NCBI GenBank assembly: GCA_029948255.1
Contig: JALIZF010001531.1
Span: 1 to 64,000 of the forward strand
Length of the DNA stretch: 64,000 bases
Source of the DNA: Telmatactis stephensoni
Lineage: Eukaryota > Cnidaria > Anthozoa > Actiniaria > Isophelliidae
Direction of reading: 5' to 3'
Below are positions 53,364 to 64,000 of this stretch, piece after piece (position 1 is the first letter of the stretch; the number at the start of each line of letters is the position of its first letter). Position numbers and translations under genes: made by a program. Under the pieces are notes generated by a model, which made no database searches, had not been told where the DNA came from, and was given only the letters and a program-made list of their open reading frames with translations.

Positions 53364-53602
53364 CAGGGGCAGATCCAGGGGAAGTGTGTTGGGTGCAGAC
53401 GCACCCCCCCTTTTGGACAACTGTGAAAGCCTTTCTTGGGAAGGCTTCGATTGTATTTGTGGTGGGAAAACCAGCACAACGTGTGAGCTGCTACTCTAAT
53501 CATTTTGGGGCTGGAAAGCCTGTGGTGGAAGAAAAAATCATACGCGTGCATGGTACCATCAAAAAACGCAACCCCTCTTTACAAAAGCTGGATTCACCCC
53601 TG
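53364..53602. mobile_element. MITE with 'caggggcagatccag' ends
   Basis: Left 'caggggcagatccagggga', right 'gctggattcacccctg' are inverted; both flanks carry 'tagat'. CAGGGG termini resemble hAT-type MITEs, though an 8-bp duplication is not evident. It lies between candidate exons of the broken minus-strand gene. Confidence 0.75.
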
Positions 53603-54312
53603 TAGATGTGAACAAAATCTGTTGCAAAAATGTCTATGCCATGAGAATGAGGCAGCGCATGATAGGCTTTCTGTGGTGAAATTAACAAAATGGCTAACTC
53701 GTAGAATATTTTTGGACTGAAATCGGCTTCAAGTGTCAAGATATCTTGTAATTAGTGGTGACCTTTTCACCATTGGTTTCATCAACTCGTAATGTTTTTG
53801 GATCATCGATGAACTCCGGTATGTAAGATACAGAGTTCTTCAAATGAGTATTCCGTCTTTTCATGACTGCCTACAGTACACATTAAAATTTGATAACTTT
53901 TCATTCCATTATAAAAAATCAAAATAATGCAAAAGTCTAATAAATCACTGATGTTCAGTCAGCTGGCATAATTATCTACAATGTATTTTCTATAATTATT
54001 TATACACACAGATGGTAGCTCAAGTAAACGCCTGTTAGGCTTCTAGTATTACTATTTAATTACAGTTTTAATGCAATCATGGACAGAATAATAGACACTC
54101 ATGGTGAAGAGAATTTTTAAAGTTCATATCACCCCTAGCCAGGAACTTCATAAATCATTTCTTTGTGAATAGAAAATCTGTCTTGTTAAATACTTCTTGA
54201 TACAGACATTTCCCTTTAATTAAGCATTCAAAATTAGAAAAATGCAAATGAGATGACGTCAACCCGGCCTCATTTTGTTTCAAAAGGGTTAAGGAGCAAA
54301 TAACTTACTGCA

Positions 54313-54369
54313 TAAGATCATAAAGATATTTCATAAAGATATTTCATAAAGATCATAAAGATATTTCAT
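54313..54369. repeat. Short tandem repeat 'ataaagatatttc'
   Basis: Four partial units of 'ataaagatatttc' and 'ataaagatc'. Confidence 0.8.
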
Positions 54370-54699
54370 CTTACCTGAATAGTGGATCATCTTCAGAGTT
54401 CAGTGGGCATGTAATGAAACACTTGCATGCAGTGTCTTCTTAACCAATCGTTGACTTTTGGAATTGGATTGTCGAGGCTCTTGGTTTCAAATATTGTCAA
54501 TGGAGGCTGTATTGCTGGGTCGTCCATTTTTGTGGCTACAGCCTCAAAGAGGCGAAGCCACTTAGTCGTCGGGTTGTAAGTAAGTAAGTAAGAGTGTGCG
54601 TAACTCCACAGGAAGCCCAATAATAGACTTCCAATCATTGATCGACTTTGAACTAGTAGACAATGATCGATAATGATAAACAAAGTACATTTTGAAATA

Positions 54700-56340
54700 A
54701 AATAATTTCGACTCAGTGTTAAAATAAACAGAAACGAAAAGATTTTGAAAGCGAACTACCGCCTGAGTCTGTCAAGAAAACAACAACAAAAAGGCGTATT
54801 GAGTTAACCATTACATATGCTATGCGCCCGACAGATTAAAGTTCGTGAGGATTCTCTTCCGTCAATCGACCAATTACTTGAGGCAAAAAAATTGCTGTGG
54901 AAACTCTTACAACGATAAATTAAAACAAGTACAAATTCATCTTTAAAGGAGGTAAGTTTAAAATTGTCAAAGAAATATTAATTGATGTGAACTATTTTCC
55001 GTAAATTAGGCCACGTGCAACATAACTTTCGGCATGAGACTTCAAATAAAAGCCGTGACCGACAGTGAATGAAAATGCTACTCAATTTCAAGCCTTAGAT
55101 ATCCTGTACATAGGTATCATATCTTTAAAACTAAATAAATGAATGAGATAAGCATGCACTGGTGTTTTTGACTCAATTTTCTATGTAAAGGAACCGTTAT
55201 ATACCTGCTTTATATTGTTTACTAAGTGACTCGACCGATTGAGTTTCGAACGCCTATGATGTGTCGGGCGCTAGCAATAAAATCGTTGGTAAGTTTATCT
55301 TAATTCCAGGGAAAATATATCTTTGGCATTTTGTTTGACAGCTACACTTTTATGTTTCTGGAGTTACAGCAAATTGACAATAAAAATTTATATACAAAAA
55401 AGCAACATTACTAATCATCTAAGCGCTCAGTAGTCTGATGTAAGAAATTACAATAATTGCCAGTATTTCAACACTGTATCTCATTAATTTACTGACGCTT
55501 TTCTTTCTATCCCATATGGCTTGTAGCCACATGCGCTTAACAAGCGCCTATTTTGCCAAATGTCGGCACCTCCATGGCAGTGATGTAAAACGGGTATTTT
55601 AAAATTTATGCTGTGGGATTCTGGTGTTTGACTGATGCCATATAGAACCCTCCTTGGAACAATTTCATGTTCGTCTCGGCATCTAAGGAGTAAGGACTCC
55701 ATCCATTAAGATAAGCTGTGTGTTGTCATTAACGTATTGCATGCTGAATTGGCATTCTTTTGTTATTGTGGCCATTTGGTTCACTGGAATGATGCCTTGC
55801 AGCGATGCAACCCATGTGGTTTTGCCACTGTCTTTTGGTCCAATAGGCCATATGCACTAACAGGTCACGTGACCCCATCTCCCCTAAATCAAGCAGCAAC
55901 ATCAAAATGAACTCAAAAAATGAAGAACACCTCAATATTAGTAAAAGTGCAAAGTTTCAGTTTATAAGATGAGTTATAAAATCCTGAGTTATGAATTTAT
56001 ATCATTTAAATTAGTTATTTTCTTAAGAAGCACTGATATAAATATTGAATGCCTTTGTCTAATTTTGATTTGATTTTATTTCTTCCGTCCCTCCCATCAA
56101 GTAGTAGGGTTTATCAAAAACCCCGAGCGTTTCTACCAATAGAATACCAGAGATTTCCCAACACAGGAAATCTCATGCTGTGAATTTCATGTGGCATTCT
56201 TCTGTGACCTTGATCATTTGGCATCGCCATTATGGCCGGTTGGCGCGCTTTGCTGTGAGTATTATCTTTTACACATGAATACGACATAAATGGTGAAATA
56301 TTTTCAATTATAGGTTAATGCTGGTAATTTTGTGTTTTAC
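54700..56340. other. Mostly unassigned stretch
   Basis: No gene recognised. The minus ORFs 55484-55702 and 55729-55935 lie in sequence that looks repetitive ('ccaataggccatatgcac', 'ggtcacgtgacc'), without clear ends. Confidence 0.4.
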
Positions 56341-56349
56341 AGTGACGAT

Positions 56350-56959
56350 ATGGAACAGGATTCAGCTACATTGCCAGGTTATGTCAATGGGTATTTGTTT
56401 AGACAATACCAACAACAGCAAAATGTGCACATGCAGAATGCTGGTCCTTAATTCTTTTCCTGGCCCTTCGTATCCTGGTTCTTTTCCTCCTGGAGGACAG
56501 TTTGCTCCTGTTGATTATTCTTCAAGACCTATCACATGCCCCGGGCCAAGCAGCCCTAGCCCCAGTATCTCATCGACGTCCACAAATGAAACAAGTGTCA
56601 AGCGTTGTAACTGGTTGACAATTGAAACGAAGTACCTTATCAAGGCCTACAAAGAGTATTATCCTGTGTTAAGTGCAACCAAAAGTACCCACAGCAAAAA
56701 GCATACATTATGCTACGAAGGTGATACCAAAACGACCAAAACTTTGGCTCAAATCAAAGAGAAGTGGCGCCAACTATTCGACAAATACAAAGTATGCTCT
56801 GATAATAATAAAAACATGGGTACTGATCATAAAACCTTTGAAACCTTTAAAACCTTTGAAACCTTGCTAAAATCACAAGAGGATGCCCAGCAAAGACACC
56901 AGGAATTTACGCTGGCCATTCTAGGGAAGCTAGGAGACATTTTTGCATCTAAAAAGTAA
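56350..56959 (+). pseudogene. Second Harbinger Myb/SANT-like protein gene (one frameshift)
   Basis: Starts MEQDSATLPGYVNGYLFRQY, with a Gln run; a one-base shift near 56450 leads into a Pro/Ser-rich segment (PGPSYPGSFPPGGQF) and the Myb/SANT-like domain KRCNWLTIETKYLIKAYKEY, LAQIKEKWRQLFDKYKVC. A 'ttygaaacctttaa' tandem adds FETFKTFETL, then a C-terminal helix (QQRHQEFTLAILGKLGDIF). It pairs with the DDE gene on the opposite strand downstream, the usual Harbinger arrangement. Terminal inverted repeats of this copy were not found. Confidence 0.72.
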
Positions 56960-57451
56960 ATTGACATTCATTTTATTGCTCATGAGTTTTATTAATATAT
57001 ATCCATGAACGTTCTCGGACTGAAAAACCTATGTTCATGTTATGCTTAAATGCCGTCAAGAAAGCCATGAAATACAGCTATAGTTAGTTGTAATTAGGTG
57101 TACTTATAGTTACAAGAAATTCACGATTTATTGATGGCACACAAGTACTATTGTTTATGTAACAAACTGTATATTTACTTATTATTATATTTGTTCAAGT
57201 TCAGGAAATAATGAATTCCCAAAATAATGATTATATGAAATCTATGCCAGAAATAACCATGAGAACTATAGCGTGTAATGTAGAATTTCCAACAAAACCT
57301 GAATGCTTGCACAGCTGGACTGCTATTTTATGTTATTTTATGTTATTAATTTTTTTCAAATTGATTAATATTGTATTTACAAAGGCCAAGTAAATTTCAC
57401 AATTTAACTAAAGGCTGAATACATGACTATGTCGTAACGTTCATAGGTTTG

Positions 57452-58783
57452 CTACATGCTCAATAACAGCTTGAAGCATATTTCTAGCAGAGGTTGTGGC
57501 CATGATATTGCCAACATCATCATCATGTCGTCATCATCATCATCAAGATCAGCTTCATATTCATCCCCTCTCATCACGCAGATGTTATGTAAAATACAAC
57601 ATGCAATTATAGTGTTGGGTACTCTCTCCTAATCTTCATCTAAGCGCTTAAGTAAAACTTTCAACTGTCCCTTTGTGAGGCCAAATGCATGCTCTGCGAC
57701 AATTCTTGCTCTGGAAAGCTCTTTATTAAACTTTTTCTTTTCTCGAGTAAGGGCACCTTTGTTTTTAATAACTGGTAGAAGCCAAGACTTTAGGGGGTAG
57801 GCTGAATCTCCTACAACAAGGGGCCAAATTGCAGTACCTTCTACATCAAGTATAGGCTCTGTTAAAATATCTCTATCTTCAGCCGCTCTGTTAAATTCAC
57901 TTAATCTCAACATTCGCACATCGTGAAGGCTGCCAGGGAAACCAGTTGCAACAGATAAAAATAGTCCTTTGGAGTCCACTACCCCTTGAACAAGATAACT
58001 ATAAAAATGCTTGCGATTAAAGAAATCCTCGTGATTTATAATTGGCTTCTTAATGGGTATGTGACTGCCGTCGATAGCAGCTACTACATTTGGAATCTTG
58101 CTAATTTCGGAGAATCCCTCGATCTTTTTAGCAATTTCAGCTCTAGTAGAAGGGAATAGTATGAACTCATTTTGAAAGTTGCATATTTCTTCTACAAATT
58201 CATGACAGCAATTAACTACTGTAGGTTTCACTAATCCCAACATCAATCCACAGGAGCGATAACACTCACCAGTAGCTAAACGCCAGAGATTAGCAGCAAC
58301 TCTTTTGTCAACTGGAATAGCTGCACGCATCCTTGTGTCTTCTTGTTGCAGAGCTGGCCCGACAAGGTGACTGATGAACTCAAAAGTACTTCGAGCAACT
58401 CTAAAGTTTTCTTTCCACCAATGGTCAAGTGCTCTATCGTTGAGAAGGAGTTCAAACCAATTCTGCGGACGAGGAAAAACCCAAGCTCGCCTTGGCTGAC
58501 GAAGTGCTCGATGCCTTGATCTCAAATAAAAATTCTGTATGGACTGAAGAAAGCGTAGCTGTAGTTTACGTCTTCTTTTTCTTAACATGAAATGAATAAC
58601 TGAGTTAAAGTGAGCAGGAGGTTGTGAAAGAAGAAAAAGAATAACCGATATCAACCCAAACACTTCACGATTCCTGGATTCCATGTTTACAAAATTTCCC
58701 GCCAAAATACGATACCTAGATATACGATAATCAATACTTACCCATGGGTAAATGTTGGCGTGTGACCACAAACCCGAGGTCAA
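57452..58783 (-). pseudogene. Second Harbinger DDE transposase (one premature stop)
   Basis: A frame of 384 codons from 58783 (likely true start MESRNREVF at 58684). Order: basic N-terminal helix region (RKRRRKLQLRFLQSIQNFYL), WKENFRVARSTFEFISHLVG, NLWRLATGECYRSCGLMLGL, first Asp in VVAAIDGSHIPI, second in VVGDSAYPLKSWLLP, Glu in RIVAEHAFGLTKGQL. An in-frame TAG at 57629-57631 is followed in the same frame by VPNTIIACCILHNICVMRGD, an Asp run and the end at 57452. All three catalytic residues precede the stop, so the truncated protein could retain the catalytic core but lose the C-terminal HNIC block. Closest family: DDE_Tnp_4/Harbinger. Confidence 0.9.
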
Positions 58784-58930
58784 TCAAAACCCCGATTAAA
58801 ACCCAACTCAAGTCATTTCCCCGTGGGGACCCCTGGGTTAGGACCTAGTGTAACCGCAACTATTCATATTTATGTAATGAATTCATATGCAGAAATAATC
58901 CTGATGAGTGAGGGCTAGCAAACCTTCTTA

Positions 58931-59126
58931 AAAGCCCACCGCACACGTTGAGAAACTGTGAGGAAACTGCCACGCGAGGCACTTTTCTCACCATGTGATC
59001 TTTTACCTGCTCTATTTTTGGCCTTGCGTAGCCAAAGATGAAATGTCTGCAGCGAGAAATCGTCTGAGCTAAGTGCCTCGCATGGCAGTTTTCTCATGCA
59101 GTTTCCTTGCGTGTGCGGCGGGCTTT
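58931..59126. mobile_element. MITE hairpin
   Basis: Left 'aaagcccaccgcacacgttg' to 'gcgaggcactt', right 'aagtgcctcgcatggcag' to 'gtgtgcggcgggcttt'; arms about 57 bp. No ORF of its own. Confidence 0.82.
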
Positions 59127-60152
59127 ATGAAACAGACCTGTAGATTAAGGTAGTTCCGGACCCTTGCTACTGCGCATCTCATGCGCGCATAACACTTGTT
59201 CGGCCAGATGGCCTGGTACCTAATAAATTGCTTGATTGAAACAACAAAAATATTACAAAAATGTCTTTGTTGATATAGCTAAAATGGCAATTTTTCGGTC
59301 AAAACTGGGAAAATTTCAGTCAAAAAAACACAATCTGCTATATAAGTCTGGACTAGAATCTCGGAAATCCATTCCTAAGCATAAAGTTCTAAAGAAAAAG
59401 TACAGAAAAGTGGAAGAAAAGAGCTGGAGAGACGGACGAAGGATCGTCGACTTGGGCTATCTTGCCGACCAGCTTGAAAATGGTTGTGAAGATTGCATGA
59501 AACCCCTCAAATTGTCAAACACAAGACGTGAAACTGTTCATGGGTTTGGGAGTATTTTGTATGTTGATTGCGAATGTGGAATGTTGAACAGTATTCTAAC
59601 CGGGTGTAGACATAGCGAGAGTATTTTCGATGTAAACACGAAGGCTGCTCTTGGAATGGTGGACGCCGGAATTGGCCCTTCACAAGTTAAGCGACTGCTT
59701 TCAATTATGAATGTCCCCACCCCAGACGAGAAAACCCTAAAAAAACGAGAAACGGAGGTCGGGAGTGCCATTGAAAACCAGGCAGACCTTTCTTGCATTT
59801 CTGCACTCGAAGAAGAAATACTCAAAACAGAGTCAAGGTACGTAACTTTGAGCGATGTAAACATAAAATAATTGAAATACATTTGACTTTCATTGACTGA
59901 AATTTCAACTCAGAGTATCGTTAACTGTTACTCGAAAAAGACAGGCAAGTTTGTTCATAGGCATTCAAATAGTTGTTATAAAAATATGCATATTTTACAG
60001 CGATAATGGTTGAAAGAAAATTGTTGCAAGTTTTGATGGTGCCTGGCAAGCTAGAGGATCTGGGAGATCGTATAAAAGCCTATCAGGTAATTGCAAAATT
60101 TCAAATGAAAAGTAAAAAAAAAAGAGTCTAAAATATTAAAACTTAATTAAAT

Positions 60153-60168
60153 GGTTCTTTTAAGAGCC
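60153..60168 (+). other. Histone-type 3' stem-loop motif, copy 2
   Basis: 'ggttcttttaagagcc' again, followed by 'acaaaat', with the same immediate flanks as 12096-12111 and a purine-rich stretch downstream. No histone ORF nearby. Confidence 0.65.
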
Positions 60169-60602
60169 ACAAAATCGAAATAAAAGTAAATGGTGATATC
60201 ATTGCTTTAACAAGACATGCACACAAATAAAAAAATGTCAAAAGAAAAAAATACCCATATTATCCCCCCAGGAGGGCACTCCCTTATAAAAGGGGTCAGG
60301 GTCTTTGTCGGAAATTCTGAAAATGACCCGTAAAAGAGACCTGTATTGTGAGATGATGGGTCTGGCAGTAATGCAATTTTACCCCTAAGAGGGACCAATC
60401 AATAACCTGTCATTTAGGTTCAGTCTCTCAATTTTATTTGTACTTTGGCACTAGCATCAAACACCATCTATTTCTGCATTGTTGTTGATCTTATACTGCT
60501 AGCTCATACTCTAAAAGGGAATACAAAACTCATTTGGTAAGAATTCTTGTCATTATCACCCTAAGTCGGACCAAAACATGGATTTCAAACCCTACAATCA
60601 CA

Positions 60603-60873
60603 GGACAAAAATCCTTGAGACAGTTATGAAATCCATACATTTCAGCTGTTACTTGATTAGGTCGCCTCTTCCTTACAAGTTATTTGTTGAATCCCCCCTC
60701 CCCCCCCGGGTCAATGTTGTACCAGACGATAGCCCATTCTATGGACGACATTGTGCACCTACCTCAACATTGGGTGAGAGGGGGAGAGGGGAGAACAATT
60801 AACTGAACGTGATGGGTTTACTCAAAAATCAACATGTTTTTCGTTTTGTCTTAACCTTTTTGTCCGGCATTGT
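60603..60873 (+). repeat. 271-bp perfect direct duplication, left copy
   Basis: Identical by eye to 62672-62942, from 'ggacaaaaatccttgagaca' to 'ttgtccggcattgt'. Just outside, 'tacaatcac' is also shared with a one-base difference. Confidence 0.9.
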
Positions 60874-62662
60874 CTATGACATGTTTTGCGCTTTACGGGG
60901 GCCAGTTCAAGGGTATACCAAAAAAGCCTCTTGCAAAATGTTCACATCAAGTGTACGTATTTGTACAGGAAGTTGTAGATAACGGTCTTAGTGTATGAGG
61001 AAATACGGGACAAATTAAGTTTTCGCAGATTACCTATTAAAAACGTAGCTATTTCACACTCCTTAGAAATAGAATAGCAATTTCCACATTTACGCTTAGA
61101 GATTAAACGTGGACCTTCTTCAAAGATATGAAAACGATTAGTTATCTTCAGAAAGGTCTGGAGAATCAGAAAATTAAAGAGGTTAGGTACCACAGACGTG
61201 TGAAGTCTACATTTAGTAACTTACAGCCAGGCAGATTAAGAGCGACTTCCCTCACGCAATGATTTCGCCGAAATTGGTGTGCACTCCTTCAACATTTGCA
61301 ATGCTAAAGTTAAGCATTGGTGCTGTTTTCGAGAAAGCCATCAGAATGGAGGTGTACGCAAGTATATAGCCATTTGGTTGGATAAAAGTTACAGGCGGTT
61401 AACTGCTTAGCAGTCCTGGTACACAAACGTGGAATCAGGGTCCGTTTATATTCTAAGCCTCACAATAATTACCATAATTACCATAGCGCGTGGAAATATG
61501 TTACCAAATGTGTTATGAAATCAAACACTGAATGATAAACAAAATCGCTGGTCGACGATCGCGAAATGGACAAAAAGTGCTGCGTGTCTAGTGCAACTTG
61601 ATACAACCGAGCTATCAAATCCCAAGGGAGTCTAACATGAGTTCCCTTCTTGTTCTAAGTTTTGCGGTGCTGATACTAAGTTGATCGTTTTCTTATATAT
61701 ATGTGGGTGTTTTTACCTATATAAACGGTTATAACTCGGTTAACTTCATTCAAATATTGCATATTTGAAATAAAACCACGATTAACAAGCCATCTTATCG
61801 GTTAACAGCCAATCTTTTCTATAAGTAGATATCAGTCAGTTCTTCTCTAGAGAAAAGTGGTGTAGATCGTTCGTTAACCGTTGAAAACAAAATCAATGAG
61901 GTTGTGAATCGTGCGAAATCTTTGTTTACCTGAAAGCTAACATATTGACAATTTGAAAGAGTTCCTTCGAGGTTTTATTATAAAGAGAATCAAAACTTTT
62001 TGGCAGCTTGGGTAATCAAATTCCTCTATGTACAGTAGTGTAACGCGATAAACTGACATGTCACGCAATGTCCAGAGGAATTGTAACGCGCGCGCGTGAC
62101 CCTGATCTAAAAAATATGTAGCGTTTTTAGATATTCGTTAAATGTTAGATTAAACAACAAACTTTTATTGAAAAAGCGATGTTAATATTTGGTACTTTGT
62201 CCTTTAGAAGCAATCATAAGATTCAGACTACTGTTACTGGATTTATAGTCTTATCTATTTTAGTAACAAGGAAACTGTACAATGTTATTCTATGACTCTA
62301 TCTGCGAACTGTCTATAGTTCTCACGTGTAATATTTTGTTCCAGTGCTTGTTTCCTCAGCATAATAATTGATCCTGGATAGGTATATTCTTATCTTGCCA
62401 GAGATATTTTATATCATTTCGAGCATGATCGGCTTATTTCCTTGATATAAACCATGGACATAAAGAGCTGAAGTACTATAATCACGTGCGACAGCAACCA
62501 ATAACTTTAAGAAGCATCAAAGGCTTTTTTTGCCTACACAACTGTTATTCTTTCGTTATGATTGGTAATTAGAATTTGCGTTCATCATGACAACGAGTGA
62601 AAAATTTAGTACAGACACTGTGAAATTTACGTAAATGCGCGATAACAGGCTTATCGTTTATA
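60874..62662. other. Unassigned sequence between the 271-bp duplicates
   Basis: About 1.79 kb with no long ORF, no inverted ends and no tandem repeats. It is slightly richer in CpG ('gtcgacgatcgcgaaatgg', 'cgcgcgcg' at about 62090) than its surroundings by eye. Identity unknown. Confidence 0.5.
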
Positions 62663-62671
62663 TACAATCAC

Positions 62672-62942
62672 GGACAAAAATCCTTGAGACAGTTATGAAA
62701 TCCATACATTTCAGCTGTTACTTGATTAGGTCGCCTCTTCCTTACAAGTTATTTGTTGAATCCCCCCTCCCCCCCCGGGTCAATGTTGTACCAGACGATA
62801 GCCCATTCTATGGACGACATTGTGCACCTACCTCAACATTGGGTGAGAGGGGGAGAGGGGAGAACAATTAACTGAACGTGATGGGTTTACTCAAAAATCA
62901 ACATGTTTTTCGTTTTGTCTTAACCTTTTTGTCCGGCATTGT
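62672..62942 (+). repeat. 271-bp perfect direct duplication, right copy
   Basis: See 60603-60873. The right copy is directly followed by the right end of the nonautonomous element. Confidence 0.9.
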
Positions 62943-63520
62943 AGAAGGGATGACGAGAACCCCTGCCCCCTTTAATAAGGGAGTCCCCCCCCTGGGCATT
63001 ATCCCAGCTGAATAAAAACTATGCATTCTAATATGGAATCTAATGTTTTTTTAGATGTATATAGCTTGACAGTGTGATTACAGGACTTTGAGATAATGCT
63101 CCAAAATTTAATGATTACAAATGTTATACCATGAAATAGTTGCATATGAAATTTATTCAAAACAAAAATAGATTTCAAACTATAGATACATGTAAATGTT
63201 ATGCTACATGTAGGTAAAGCTTATCAGGGTCACTATTCAAATCATGTTGTGTACATGTTTTGTGTATGCATTACAGCAAATTACCAAGCATGCATTTGGG
63301 GAACATGACAAGTGCTCACAATCATGGTGTGGCTTCAAAAAGAACCCTAAAACCTACAAACATAGAACTCTTCCCTATGGTAAAGACCTTACTGGCAATG
63401 ACCTTCAGAAAGATCTTTCCCAGGTATATTATATAAATAACAAATAGCATGAAGCCTTTGTTTTATATTTCTTAATTAGTGCTATGGATTAATTAGTGTT
63501 AATTGTTTCAAAGGTTTAGT

Positions 63521-63660
63521 GTATAGACCCCTTGCTCCACGTTGGAATGCAGCTCCATCTGGGGGACAAAATAATGGATTCTAATTCTCAAGAGAGCAAA
63601 AGTCTTTTGTTTTGTCCCCCAGATGGAGCTGCTCTGAAGTCACGTGCAAGGGGTCTATAC
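63521..63660. mobile_element. MITE in the last visible intron of the Mutator-like gene
   Basis: Left 'gtatagaccccttgctccac' with 'gcagctccatctgggggaca', right 'tgtcccccagatggagctgc' with 'cgtgcaaggggtctatac'. About 55-bp arms. Confidence 0.85.
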
Positions 63661-64000
63661 ATTCTAATTTAGAAACGTTCAAAGCAATCAACAGTATGTT
63701 GTTTCTTGACAGATTTTTCAGGTGTTAGCAAACCAATCGCAAAAATTAGTAAAGGCTGGTTCCACACAGGCAAACAAATCCTTCAACAACATGGTGGCAT
63801 CCAAAGCACCAAAAAGCAAACACTATTCATCATCAGATTGCTTTGACATTCGTTTAAGTGCTGCAGTTGCCACAAAGAATCTTGGTCATATATTAGTCAG
63901 GTATGGTCATTTCCATAAAATGGCAGAAATAGAGGATATTACATTGGCGCCGCGGAGATACGATTTTATCTTCGAGTGTTGATGATATCTCTCACTAGTG

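Larger units (their letters stand above)
53060..54526 (-). pseudogene. Broken minus-strand gene, N-terminal exons
   Basis: Three candidate exons on the minus strand. 54526-54373 starts MDDPAIQPPLTIFETKSLDN, then PKVNDWLRRHC, with one frame change before donor TTCAG|GTAAGA. About 53880-53745 encodes MKRRNTHLKNSVSYIPEFID then KTLRVDETNGEK before 'gtcacc'. 53190-53060 encodes HGPDSGSVEVDLFRMSTSTL and a Ser/Thr/Pro run. Together with 50117-50735 they look like one gene opened by an insertion of about 2.3 kb. Assignment to a single gene is inference; boundaries are approximate. Confidence 0.38.
60263..62997. mobile_element. Nonautonomous element with 'actcccttat' ends, internally duplicated
   Basis: Left end 'ccccccaggagggcactccc' then 'ttataaaaggggtcaggg'; right end (reverse complement) 'cccaggggggggactccctt' then 'attaaagggggcagggg'. 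Without the intervening 2.07 kb the element would be about 0.67 kb. It lies in the large intron of the Mutator-like gene. Confidence 0.6.
59284..63900 (+). pseudogene. Mutator-like transposase-derived multi-exon gene (incomplete, one stop)
   Basis: Exon A (59284-59837): MAIFRSKLGKFQSKKHNLLY, WRDGRRIVDLGYLADQLENG with a CEDC..C motif, FGSILYVDCECGMLN, VNTKAALGMVDAGIGPSQVK, VPTPDEKTLKKRETEVGSAI; donor AAG|GTACGT. Exon B (60001-60086): acceptor 'tattttacag', VASFDGAWQARGSGRSYKSL, with an in-frame TGA at 60011-60013. Exon C (63277-63423): ITKHAFGEHDKCSQSWCGFK and LPYGKDLTGNDLQKDLS. Exon D (63713-63900): SQKLVKAGSTQANKSFNNMV, SKAPKSKHYSSSDCFD, donor CAG|GTATGG. These blocks match the Mutator-like transposase domain family common in cnidarians (from memory). 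The gene may continue past the right edge. Segments expected between B and C were not found in the intron, so exons may be missing. Confidence 0.72.

Noticed and set aside
60578..60802. 74-78-codon ORFs shared at 60578 and 62635
   Set aside because: They recur only because the 271-bp duplication contains an open frame; low-complexity Pro/Gly/Arg ending and no domain.
60603..62942. LTR retrotransposon with 271-bp LTRs
   Set aside because: No TG...CA ends, primer-binding site, polypurine tract or coding region; the repeat is part of the surrounding element.

Overview
The window looks like A+T-rich intergenic or gene-poor DNA from a marine invertebrate genome, most probably a cnidarian (stony coral or sea anemone). 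Evidence is the mix of mobile elements: PIF/Harbinger with separate Myb/SANT and DDE genes, a Mutator-like multi-exon transposase, a BEL/Pao LTR element, a DIRS tyrosine-recombinase retrotransposon, a CACTA/EnSpm-type element, tRNA-derived SINEs and dozens of foldback MITEs. The organism call is inference. I saw no rRNA, bacterial operon or CRISPR array.

Region by region. 1-5.06 kb: foldback repeats, a tRNA-like remnant, one possible exon, a decayed non-LTR retrotransposon end. 5.07-29.84 kb: the main feature, a long plus-strand multi-exon gene, now a pseudogene. It begins with zinc modules and a RING finger arranged like the N-terminal part of RAG1 and continues into a transposase-like body (resembling what I remember as N-RAG-TP). 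Fifteen exons can be traced by splice phase. It is invaded by a Mutator-like 780-bp insertion in its 5' flank (9-bp target duplication), a 3.46-kb Harbinger element ten bases into intron 1, a 4.34-kb CACTA/EnSpm-like element inside a coding exon (3-bp duplication TGG; removing it restores the frame), and many MITEs. A degenerate copy of another repetitive protein family lies in its 9.5-kb last intron.

28.9-30.9 kb: two uncharacterised minus-strand genes or exon sets, one starting inside the last intron, one converging on the 3' end of the RAG1-N-like gene. 31-40 kb: tRNA-like SINEs, a 281-bp tandem duplication with a small ORF, remnants of a non-LTR element and a repetitive protein. 40.1-46.9 kb: a BEL/Pao element (minus strand, 141-148 bp LTRs, 5-bp target duplication) with a complete-ended DIRS element nested inside it (plus strand); the DIRS internal complementary region is visible. 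48.8-54.5 kb: a broken minus-strand gene that seems split by an insertion carrying a Myb/SANT gene, plus two near-identical 266-bp repeats. 56.3-58.8 kb: a second Harbinger gene pair. 59.3 kb to the right edge: a Mutator-like transposase gene with exons at 59.28-59.84, 60.00-60.09, 63.28-63.42 and 63.71-63.90 kb, whose large intron holds a 271-bp perfect direct duplication.

Almost every transposon ORF carries one or a few isolated stops or single-base frameshifts. Either these copies are recent but dead, or the assembly has residual indel errors; the sequence alone cannot decide. The sequence therefore reads as a nested chronology of insertions rather than as a set of working host genes.
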